Of a stretch of 11,862 nucleotides of DNA, positions 1 through 5,800 are shown piece by piece. The DNA comes from Endomicrobiia bacterium (GTDB taxonomy: Bacteria; Elusimicrobiota; Endomicrobiia; Endomicrobiales; Endomicrobiaceae): NCBI GenBank assembly GCA_025998295.1, contig BNVT01000029.1, positions 1-11,862 of the forward strand, in the 5' to 3' direction. Position 1 is the first letter of the stretch, and the number at the start of each line of letters is the position of its first letter. Both the position numbers and the translations under genes were made by a program. The notes below the pieces were generated by a model that was given only the letters and a program-made list of their open reading frames with translations, had not been told where the DNA came from and did not search any database.

Positions 1-357
1 TGTTTGTCTTTCTTGTACTGCTGCTTCTGCTGCTGCTACTGCTTCTTGTCTTCCTCGTTCTGCTTCTGCTCTTTCTTGTTGTGCTGCTTCTGCTCTTCCT
101 TCTGCTGCTTCTGCTGCTGCTACTGCTGTTTGTCTTTCTTGTACTGCTGCTTCTGCTGCTGCTACTGCTTCTTGTCTTCCTCGTTCTGCTTCTGCTCTTT
201 CTTGTTGTGCTGCTTCTGCTCTTCCTTCTGCTGCTTCTGCTGCTGCTACTGCTTCTTGTCTTCCTCGTTCTGCTTCTGCTCTTTCTTGTTGTGCTGCTTC
301 TGCTGCTGCTACCGCTGTTTGTCTTTCTTGTACTGCTGCTTCTGCTGCTGCTACTGC
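1..357 (-). repeat. 21-bp (heptad) tandem repeat array, 17 units
   Basis: The 357 bases hold exactly 17 units of 21 bp in the coding frame of the minus-strand lipoprotein. Units are arranged in higher-order blocks of 2, 3 or 4 heptads that always begin with AVAAAEA. Near-identical nucleotide copies indicate recent expansion by slippage or unequal crossing-over. The array continues past the left edge. Confidence 0.9.
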
Positions 358-556
358 TGTTTGTCTTATTCTTTCTTCTTCTGCTGCTTCTTCTTTCGCT
401 TTTTGTTCTGCTTTTGTTCTTTTTATTTCTTCTACTTTCTCTGGAGTAGCAGTCCTTCTGTTTACAAGTCCAGCGTTCTTTTTATCGCATGAACTTAAAG
501 CAAGGCTAAATGCAATAAGTATGCTTAATGCTGCTTTTTAGTGTTTTTGTTTTCAT
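1..556 (-). CDS. Heptad-repeat coiled-coil lipoprotein, partial at left edge, with frame break after the start
   Basis: Read on the minus strand. ATG is at 556-554, but its frame stops after 16 codons. The frame encoding the protein joins at the A-run at 535-539 and then runs open to the window edge. That frame encodes a lysine, a hydrophobic stretch and an LSSC lipobox, with the lipidated Cys at 489-487. The mature part begins CDKKNAGLVNRRTATP, continues into a Lys/Glu-rich linker, then 17 uninterrupted heptads of types AVAAAEA, AVQERQT, AQQERAE, AERGRQE and AEGRAEA. This predicts a membrane-anchored alpha-helical coiled coil. The start-to-signal join needs one A less or two more, the same defect as in the J-domain lipoprotein at 5395. 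No enzymatic domain is visible and the C-terminus lies outside the window. The plus-strand ORFs here are low-complexity Cys/Leu/Phe shadows. Function is unknown; a surface or periplasmic structural role is inferred. Confidence 0.68.
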
Positions 557-582
557 AGACTTTTCTCTTGTTGTTTTGCCAT
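553..582 (-). CDS. Nine-residue micro-ORF MAKQQEKSL overlapping the lipoprotein start
   Basis: ATG at 582-580 and TGA at 555-553; the stop overlaps the ATG at 556-554 in an ATGA arrangement typical of translational coupling. An identical peptide is encoded at 5369-5398, with one synonymous difference (CAA versus CAG). The ribosome-binding sequence is weak here (AAAGTGA). The micro-ORF is in the same frame as the downstream lipoprotein, separated from it by TGA and TAA. It could be a real leader peptide or just the sequence around the ribosome-binding site. Confidence 0.35.
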   Translation of the reverse strand: MAKQQEKSL

Positions 583-611
583 ATAATCACTTTGCTACCT
601 AGCGAGGTTGT

Positions 612-640
612 ATTATAGCTATAAATCTTTTATTAAGCAA
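612..640 (-). promoter_or_regulatory. Promoter P1, gene-proximal, of the coiled-coil lipoprotein
   Basis: Read on the minus strand: -35 TTGCTT (640-635), a 17-bp spacer and consensus -10 TATAAT (617-612). This gives a start near 605 and a ~50-nt leader before the ATG at 556. The palindrome TTATAGCTATAA covers the spacer end and most of the -10, so a dimeric regulator could block it. Confidence 0.7.
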
Positions 641-665
641 CTATTTAGAATATTTGAGGTTGTGT

Positions 666-694
666 GTTATAGCTATAAATTCTTTGTTAAACAA
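666..694 (-). promoter_or_regulatory. Promoter P2 in second tandem unit
   Basis: Minus strand: -35 TTGTTT (694-689), 17-bp spacer, -10 TATAAC (671-666), overlapping the palindrome at 667-678. Same geometry as P1 but with a slightly weaker -10. Confidence 0.6.
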
Positions 695-719
695 CCATTT
701 AGAATATTTGAGGTTGTGT

Positions 720-748
720 GTTATAGCTATAAATTCTTTGTTAAACAA
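720..748 (-). promoter_or_regulatory. Promoter P3 in third tandem unit
   Basis: Minus strand: -35 TTGTTT (748-743), 17-bp spacer, -10 TATAAC (725-720), overlapping the palindrome at 721-732. Almost identical to P2. Confidence 0.6.
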
Positions 749-760
749 CCATTTAGAATC

Positions 761-1070
761 TTGTAGAATCTTATGACATGTTGGGCTTTTGTCAAACAAA
801 GACAAACGGATAAAAACAACTACGGGCTTTTGATAAACGGCATGTTTTATATATAAAATTATCTTTTTGGTGTTTTATCATATCTTTGCTACAAATTTCG
901 GTTATAAACGGCAAAAACAGTTTAGTGTGTGTTTTTGATTTTATTACCAGCCTCAACTTGTGTAGTCAACTACGGGCATTGTATTAGTGCTTTAAATTCG
1001 CTGTATGATGAGTTCTTGCTAAAACAAATTAACTTTGGTAGCATGCCCTAGACGCTTTATTACGATAACT
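761..1070. other. Divergent intergenic region without a recognised gene
   Basis: Lies between the minus-strand lipoprotein promoters and the plus-strand phospholipase D gene. I see no coding frame or RNA gene. The 11-mer CAACTACGGGC occurs at 817-827 and 967-977, and imperfect copies of GGGCTTTTG followed by TCAAAC or ATAAAC sit near 783 and 824. The plus-strand promoter for the next gene probably lies here, but no convincing -35/-10 pair was found. Confidence 0.5.
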
Positions 1071-2522
1071 ATGAACATCTTTTTAAATTTCATTAATTAC
1101 GATTTATACACTATTCTTAAAACAGGTATTCGTATTGCTGTGTCTGTAGTAATGGGTACCCACATATTACTGCATAAAGATGACATTAAAAGTTCTACGG
1201 GTTGGATAGCCCTTGTCTTTCTATCTCCTTTTATAGGCACCATACTATATGTTCTTTTAGGCATAAACAGAGTAAAAAGAAAAAGTATTCGTTTAAAAAA
1301 AGATATTAGCTTGTATGAAAAATATTCGTACGATACAATAAGAAATATTTTCGAGAAACTGCCTGTAAATTATGGCCAGTTTATAATATTTGGCCAAAGC
1401 GTCTATCCGCAGAATTTTGTTTTAGGAAATTCCATAAAACCCTTGCAAAACGGAATTGAAGCATATCCTGAAATGATAAAAACTATACAAAACGCTAAAA
1501 GAGAAGTTTTGATTTCAAGTTATATTTTTGACTACGATAAAGAAACAGATAACTTTATGAAAGCTTTTAGAACAGCTATAAAAAACGGAGCTGCTATAAA
1601 AATTTTAATCGATGGCATAGGCGCTTTAAAATTTTTCCACCGTTCAATAGAAAAAAAACTTGCAAAGATTAAGGGCTTGGAATATGGAATATTTCTGCCA
1701 CCCCAAATACCTGTAGCATTCCCGTTTGTAAATTTAAGGAATCATAGAAAAATTATGATAATAGACGGAAAAACTGCTTTTTTCGGTGGGATGAATCTTT
1801 CAAAAAAAAATGTTGTAATTAGTGATTTAAGAAATGGAGTTATAGATATTACCTTTAAGATTAAAGGTCCTGTTATAAGTCAAATGTGTGAAATATTTGA
1901 AGACGATTGGGAATTTGCGACAGGTAAAAATTTTCGATCTTTAGCTAAAGATTTGCCTAGTGTTGAATATGGAACAATCCCTGCAAGGGTAGTTCCCGAC
2001 GGTCCTGACAACAAAACCGCCACAATGGAGCTTATTGTTCACGGAGCAATAAACACAGCCGTAAAAAAAATTCTTATAGTAACGCCGTACTTTCTTCCCG
2101 AAAACAATATTTTAACAGCACTTGAAATGGCAGCAATGAGGGATGTGAATATTGAAATAATAATTCCCAAAAAAAGCGATTTCAACTTTATGGACTATGC
2201 TGCGGAGCCAAATTTTTTAAGACTACTTAGCTGCGGCATAAAAATTTACCGTTCTCCTCGTCCCTTTGATCACAGTAAAATTTTCGTGGTAGATGACGAA
2301 TGGGTTTTTGTAGGTTCGGCAAACTGGGACGTAAGGAGTTTTAAACTACACTTTGAATCTAATATAGAAATTTTCAGCAAAGAACTGGCAAAAGAACTTA
2401 CTGACATTGCGGAACTAAAAAAAGGAAATGCGAAACTTGTTACGATACATGAATGCAAAAGCCTTTCTTTATTAAAACGTATTAGGAACAATGCATGCCG
2501 TTTATTGACCCCTTACGGTTAA
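1071..2522 (+). CDS. cls: Cardiolipin synthase / phospholipase D family protein
   Basis: Membrane enzyme predicted to join two phosphatidylglycerols into cardiolipin, or a related phosphatidyl transfer. From ATG at 1071 the protein has 483 residues, close to the usual Cls length. It starts with two hydrophobic segments (about residues 8-30 and 43-62) around a conserved region with SSTGWIALVFLSPFIG. Two HKD motifs follow: HRKIMIIDG (H225, K227, D232) and HSKIFVVDD (H401, K403, D408). Both are followed by the expected Gly-rich/Asn segments (GGMN, GSANWD), so both half-sites look intact. An upstream in-frame TTG at 1035 would add 12 residues, but neither start has a good ribosome-binding site; the ATG fits the family N-terminus better. 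It is transcribed away from the lipoprotein gene. A different phosphatidyltransferase specificity is possible. Confidence 0.9.
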   Translation: MNIFLNFINYDLYTILKTGIRIAVSVVMGTHILLHKDDIKSSTGWIALVFLSPFIGTILYVLLGINRVKRKSIRLKKDISLYEKYSYDTIRNIFEKLPVNYGQFIIFGQSVYPQNFVLGNSIKPLQNGIEAYPEMIKTIQNAKREVLISSYIFDYDKETDNFMKAFRTAIKNGAAIKILIDGIGALKFFHRSIEKKLAKIKGLEYGIFLPPQIPVAFPFVNLRNHRKIMIIDGKTAFFGGMNLSKKNVVISDLRNGVIDITFKIKGPVISQMCEIFEDDWEFATGKNFRSLAKDLPSVEYGTIPARVVPDGPDNKTATMELIVHGAINTAVKKILIVTPYFLPENNILTALEMAAMRDVNIEIIIPKKSDFNFMDYAAEPNFLRLLSCGIKIYRSPRPFDHSKIFVVDDEWVFVGSANWDVRSFKLHFESNIEIFSKELAKELTDIAELKKGNAKLVTIHECKSLSLLKRIRNNACRLLTPYG

Positions 2523-2708
2523 ATTAACTTAATGCATAAATATGTGATAAGTGGCAAATTGCCCGCAATGACTCTTTCGACAAAACGCACATATTCTGTT
2601 ATTGTCTTGGTAGGAACTTATTATTTACGCAAATATTTTTACAATTATTGATATTATTTGGCTTTGAAACAATTTAGTGCATATTGCACAAGGAGATGTT
2701 ATAGAATT

Positions 2709-3599
2709 ATGAATGCTATAAAAAAATTTAGTTATACCGATATCTTGGGCTGGTCTGTATCACGATATGATAGATTTTCAAACTGTAAAAGACAGTATTT
2801 TTATGATTATTACGCAAAATTCGACAAAGACATTTCTCTTGAAAAAATACAATTCTTAAAAAACTTAACATCCAAGGTATTAGAAACCGGAAATATCGTA
2901 CATGATATTATAAGAGATATGCTAAAAAGGTATCAAATAAGTACAAAACCGCTAAATAAGGATAAATTTTTTAAATATTCGTACACAATGACAGAAGAAT
3001 ATTGCAATTCAAAAACTTTTTTTGAACACTATTACAATGGTGAAATTATTTCAACTTCAGAAATTTATCAAAAAATTAAAAACATACTAGAAAACTTTAT
3101 ACACAGTTCAAGATTTGCATGGATAGAGAAAAATGCCACATCGCAAAGCTCCGAATGGATTATAGAGCCCGGTGGCTTTGGCGAAACAAGGATAAATAAC
3201 TACAAAGCTTTTTGCAAAGTGGATTTTTTATTTCCTATAGACGACAAAATATACATTATGGATTGGAAAACGGGCAAACCTGACGACAAAAAACATTCAA
3301 AACAGCTTACTGGATATTCACTTTGGTCGAATTATCATTTTGGCAAAAAAGCTGCCGATATCATACCTTTGATTGTTTATCTTTATCCTGCCTACAATGA
3401 AAAAAGCATTAAAATTAACGATTATTGTATAGCGGAATTTGTAAACACGCTAATCAGCGAGACAAAAGATATGTATACATATCTTGAAGATATAGAAAAA
3501 AATATACCTAAAGACAAAAAAGAGTTTTTATTAACAAGCGATTTGTTTTTCTGCAAATATTGCAACTATAAAGAAATTTGTCCAAGCGGCAAATTTTAA
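2709..3599 (+). CDS. PD-(D/E)XK nuclease with Cas4/AddB-type iron-sulfur cysteines
   Basis: A 296-residue protein of the RecB-like/Cas4 nuclease superfamily (PDDEXK_1 type). Visible catalytic elements in order: H65 in GNIVHDII, D172 in CKVDFLF, D185 and K187 in MDWKTG, and a QLTGYSLW motif after them, as expected for the RecB-type core. Cysteines C26 (SNCKRQ) and C282, C285, C291 (CKYCNYKEIC) match the split 4Fe-4S clasp of Cas4 and AddB. This predicts a DNA exonuclease or end-processing enzyme. Start: ATG at 2709 has AGGAG at 2691-2695, a slightly long spacing; an in-frame TTG at 2658 would add 17 unlikely residues. No helicase or CRISPR genes are nearby. It precedes rmuC by ~50 bp, so the two may be co-expressed. 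The biological role (repair, recombination or defence) is not determined by the sequence. Confidence 0.85.
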   Translation: MNAIKKFSYTDILGWSVSRYDRFSNCKRQYFYDYYAKFDKDISLEKIQFLKNLTSKVLETGNIVHDIIRDMLKRYQISTKPLNKDKFFKYSYTMTEEYCNSKTFFEHYYNGEIISTSEIYQKIKNILENFIHSSRFAWIEKNATSQSSEWIIEPGGFGETRINNYKAFCKVDFLFPIDDKIYIMDWKTGKPDDKKHSKQLTGYSLWSNYHFGKKAADIIPLIVYLYPAYNEKSIKINDYCIAEFVNTLISETKDMYTYLEDIEKNIPKDKKEFLLTSDLFFCKYCNYKEICPSGKF

Positions 3600-3653
3600 A
3601 TAAATTTTACAACTAGTTTATATCTTATACAATAAAGGATTGTGAAGAAAATT

Positions 3654-4844
3654 ATGAACATATTAATTTTAGTCTTGGTTTTTATAATTGGGGTTGGCGT
3701 TGGTATTTCCCTGCTTATTTTTAAATATATAACCTTATCAAAAGACTATGCTGCTAAAGAACAAAAAATAAGCGATTTAACTGACAGCATCAACAATCAA
3801 TCTCGGGTTAACAGTAGTTTAAAAATAGAATTTGAAAACATTGCGTCAAAAATATTAGAAGAAAAAAATGCAAAAATTGCCGATATTAATAAAGCTTCTT
3901 TAGAAAATATCGTAGCTCCATTTAAAATAAAGATCGATGAATTTAAAAATAAAGTTGAGAATCTACAAATCTACGAAGCCGAAAAAATGTCTGGATTACA
4001 AAAAGAACTTGAAAAATTAATAAACCTCAATAAACAAGTAAGCGAAGAAGCAAACAATCTAGCAGGCGCTTTAAAAGGAGAAAATAAATTTCAAGGAATG
4101 TGGGGAGAGTTGAGTCTTGAGAGGATTTTTGAGTATGTTGGAATGATAGAAGGCGTAAACTATGTGTCGCAAAAACAATTTAAAAATGATGACGGAAAGA
4201 AAATTCCAGATTATATAGTTAATCTTCCTAACGGAAAGAATATCGTAATGGATGCAAAAACATCACTTGTAGCATATGAAAAATATTACAATTCTCAAAA
4301 TGAATCCGATAAAAAAGTTTATTTAAAAGAACATTCAACAAGTGTAAAAAAACATATAGACGAACTTGTGGATAAAGATTATACCGGGCTTGAGGAGCTT
4401 AACCAGCCTGAATATGTTTTGATGTTTGTGCCTATAGAAGGCGCAGTTTCTCTAGCTCTTATAGGCAAACCTGATATTGTCGCTTACGCATTTAAGAAAA
4501 ATATTATAATCGTTACACCTTCAACGCTTTTAGCCACTTTGAAAACGGTAGAATACATGTGGCGACAGGAACACCAAAAAAAGAATGTTCTTGAAATAGC
4601 AAGGCAAGGCGGAAATATTTATGATAAATTCGTAATGTTTGTGCAAACATTACTTGAAGCAGATAAAAAAATATCTGAAGCAAAAAGCAAAATGGAAGAA
4701 GCAAAAAAAAGGTTATCCTCTTCCGATAAAAAGGGTGATAGTCTTATAGAGAGAGCACAAAAACTAAAAGAGCTTGGTGCTCTGACAAAAAAAGAAATGC
4801 CTGAAGAAATATTAAAACCATATAATCAAACAACTTTACATTAG
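3654..4844 (+). CDS. rmuC: RmuC family DNA recombination protein
   Basis: About 396 residues. An N-terminal membrane segment (residues ~3-23, MNILILVLVFIIGVGVGI) is followed by a long Lys/Glu/Asn-rich coiled coil (~30-140). The conserved RmuC core comes next: QGMWGELSLERIFEYVGM, PDYIVNLPNGKNIVMDAKTS, FVPIEGAVSLAL, and TPSTLLATLKTVEYMWRQEHQ. A short helical tail ends TTLH. The family limits sequence inversions and has a predicted PD-(D/E)XK-like fold, so it pairs logically with the nuclease upstream. GTG at 3642 is an alternative start four codons upstream; AAAGGA at 3634-3639 is too near that GTG and rather far from the ATG, so the start is uncertain. The TAG stop sits at the junction with the inserted element that begins at 4841, but a stop would exist there without the insertion too. 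Confidence 0.93.
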   Translation: MNILILVLVFIIGVGVGISLLIFKYITLSKDYAAKEQKISDLTDSINNQSRVNSSLKIEFENIASKILEEKNAKIADINKASLENIVAPFKIKIDEFKNKVENLQIYEAEKMSGLQKELEKLINLNKQVSEEANNLAGALKGENKFQGMWGELSLERIFEYVGMIEGVNYVSQKQFKNDDGKKIPDYIVNLPNGKNIVMDAKTSLVAYEKYYNSQNESDKKVYLKEHSTSVKKHIDELVDKDYTGLEELNQPEYVLMFVPIEGAVSLALIGKPDIVAYAFKKNIIIVTPSTLLATLKTVEYMWRQEHQKKNVLEIARQGGNIYDKFVMFVQTLLEADKKISEAKSKMEEAKKRLSSSDKKGDSLIERAQKLKELGALTKKEMPEEILKPYNQTTLH

Positions 4845-5097
4845 ACCTCTTGCAAACCTTAAGTATTAAACTCTAGAATTACAAATACTCGCAACCCAAG
4901 TTAAATCGCAGTCCAAAAGGTCTTTTATAATTACTATATCTATCTTTTTAGACTATTTTGAACCTTTTAACAAATACTTTGACATTTTCCACTATAATCA
5001 TCTGATGAAATCTCTCTATTTAACTCCTTGTCTTCTTTTGTCAGCTTTTGAGTGCTTATTTGATCTCTTTTTTTAGGGTTAGTGTGTTTGTATGTAT
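4841..5097 (+). repeat. Left inverted repeat of the rmuC-pyrK insertion
   Basis: Matches the reverse complement of 6761-7062 with scattered substitutions. It has one copy of the 47-bp segment that is duplicated in the right repeat. It contains a 23-codon frame at ~5005-5076 that I regard as chance. No transposase is recognisable within the repeat itself. Confidence 0.88.
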
Positions 5098-5170
5098 AAA
5101 AAGCAGCTTTATAGGGATGAATTGTATATAGCACTGCAGCAAGGCAAAACGAGCAGATACGTGATTACTT

Positions 5171-5301
5171 AAATGGCATAACAACAAAGGCGCCACAAAA
5201 GCTTGAATTACAAAACGCCGCTTCATTATTCTTTGATTATCTTTAATGCCAACTGGTCCAAATATATCAAATATGTTATGAGACTCCACAAGAAACTCTG
5301 A
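5171..5301 (+). pseudogene. Decayed transposase C-terminus (IS3/IS481-like, rve type)
   Basis: With frameshifts, this stretch reads as the end of a DDE (rve) transposase. TGG CAT AAC AAC AAA at 5174-5188 gives WHNNK, and the adjacent frame from 5188 gives RRHKSLNYKTPLHY, then runs to TGA at 5299. The pattern (Tyr/Trp)-x-x-x-(K/R)-R-(P/R)-H-x-S-L-x-Y-x-T-P is characteristic of the C-terminus of IS3 and IS481 transposases. At least two frame changes are needed and nothing of the catalytic DDE core was found upstream, so it is a non-functional fragment that could predate the lipoprotein gene next to it. Confidence 0.5.
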
Positions 5302-5310
5302 TCCAAATAG

Positions 5311-5339
5311 TTGCTTAATAAAGAATTTATAGCTATAAC
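5311..5339 (+). promoter_or_regulatory. Promoter of the J-domain lipoprotein
   Basis: -35 TTGCTT (5311-5316), 17-bp spacer, -10 TATAAC (5334-5339). The perfect palindrome TTATAGCTATAA at 5327-5338 overlaps the -10, exactly as in the three promoters at the left edge, so the two genes probably share regulation. Confidence 0.65.
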
Positions 5340-5368
5340 ACAACCTCGCTAGGTAGCAAAGGGATTAT

Positions 5369-5398
5369 ATGGCAAAACAACAGGAGAAAAGTCTATGA
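5369..5398 (+). CDS. Nine-residue micro-ORF MAKQQEKSL overlapping the lipoprotein start
   Basis: ATG at 5369 preceded by AAAGGGA with a 5-nt gap, a usable ribosome-binding site. TGA at 5396-5398 overlaps the ATG at 5395. It encodes the same peptide as 582-553 on the minus strand. It is in frame with the lipobox-encoding frame but separated from it by TGA (5396) and TAA (5411). It may couple translation to the next ORF; too short to call with confidence. Confidence 0.4.
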   Translation: MAKQQEKSL

Positions 5399-5800
5399 AA
5401 ACAAAAACACTAAAAAGCAGCATTAAGCATACTTATTGCATTTAGTCTTGCTTTAAGTTCATGCGATAAAAAGAACGCTTTTCTTGTAAACAGAAGGACT
5501 GCTACGCCAGATGAAATATTGCTAAAAAAGCTTGAGGAGGAGTTGCTAAAAAATAAGAAAGTTAGGGAAATGCTTGATAAAACTGGGAAAACTACTTTAC
5601 GTGAACTGACTAAGGGCAATATTGAAAAGGCTTATCGTTCTGTGTCTAAGAAATATCATCCTGATAAACACTTAGACCCTGAAGAAAATAAAAGAGCAGA
5701 TGAGGATTTTAAAGAACTTGTTAATGCTAGATGGATGTTGGAAAAATATCTTGAAGACCCAAAGAAACTTTGTGATCGATTGGGTATTTATATTGATTAA
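5395..5800 (+). CDS. J-domain (DnaJ-like) lipoprotein with frame break after the start
   Basis: ATG at 5395 has a good AGGAG site (5382-5386). Its frame ends within 17 codons, while the protein frame joins at the five-A run 5412-5416. That frame encodes a signal peptide, an LSSC lipobox (Cys at 5462-5464) and a mature part of 112 residues. The mature part opens CDKKNAFLVNRRTATP, then a charged helix, then a J-domain: IEKAYRSVSKKYHPDKH with the HPD triad at 5657-5665, then FKELVNARWMLEKY as helix III. J-domains stimulate Hsp70/DnaK ATPase; placing one on a lipid anchor outside the inner membrane is unusual, because DnaK is cytosolic. Without the signal, TTG at 5519 could start a 93-residue cytosolic form, but it lacks a ribosome-binding site. 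The frame defect equals that of the lipoprotein at 556-1. Either recoding or transcriptional slippage restores it, or the gene is inactive. Confidence 0.68.

Larger units (their letters stand above)
440..646 (-). repeat. Leader cassette, copy 1 (promoter to mature N-terminus)
   Basis: About 207 bp nearly identical to 5305-5511 on the plus strand. It spans the -35/-10 promoter, the palindrome TTATAGCTATAA, a 9-codon micro-ORF, the ATG, the signal peptide, the lipobox and the first ~16 mature residues (to RRTATP). Similarity ends abruptly after the Thr-Pro codons, where one protein becomes a heptad coiled coil and the other a J-domain. Only about a dozen substitutions are visible and no net length change. 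Confidence 0.9.
604..760 (-). repeat. Three tandem 52-54 bp promoter-bearing units
   Basis: Units at 604-655, 656-709 and 710-760 each contain the perfect palindrome TTATAGCTATAA (613-624, 667-678, 721-732, spaced exactly 54 bp) and, at the outer edge, GGTTGT/ACAACC (or GTTG/CAAC) arms. The J-domain lipoprotein gene at 5305 has only one such unit, so the array was amplified here. The two distal units are almost identical; the gene-proximal one has diverged. Confidence 0.88.
5305..5511 (+). repeat. Leader cassette, copy 2 (promoter to mature N-terminus)
   Basis: Same ~207-bp segment as 440-646 on the opposite strand, in front of the J-domain lipoprotein. Here a single promoter unit is present. 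Left of it lies the transposase remnant; right of it the sequence switches to J-domain coding sequence at the Thr-Pro codons. Confidence 0.9.

Noticed and set aside
1..357. CRISPR array
   Set aside because: The repeats are contiguous 21-bp coding heptads without unique spacers.
4..492. Plus-strand Cys/Phe/Leu-rich ORFs of 162 and 122 codons
   Set aside because: They are the complement of the minus-strand heptad repeat array. The composition is an artefact of CTG/TTC triplets and the minus frame makes biological sense.
2554..2564. Terminator after the phospholipase D gene (GGCAAATTGCC)
   Set aside because: The stem is only 5 bp and no T-tract follows.
2658..2708. TTG start for the PD-(D/E)XK nuclease
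   Set aside because: No ribosome-binding site and an atypical extension; ATG at 2709 has AGGAG upstream.
3606..3633. Promoter before rmuC (TTTACA, 16 bp, TACAAT)
   Set aside because: The implied transcription start falls at the start codon region, leaving no leader; not reliable enough to list.
5056..5343. Minus-strand ORF of 95 codons across the inverted repeat and promoter
   Set aside because: It runs through the inverted repeat, the transposase remnant and a promoter with no plausible domain or start site.
5395..5443. Short frame from the ATG at 5395 as the true product
   Set aside because: It ends within 17 codons, while the adjacent frame encodes a full signal peptide, lipobox and J-domain.
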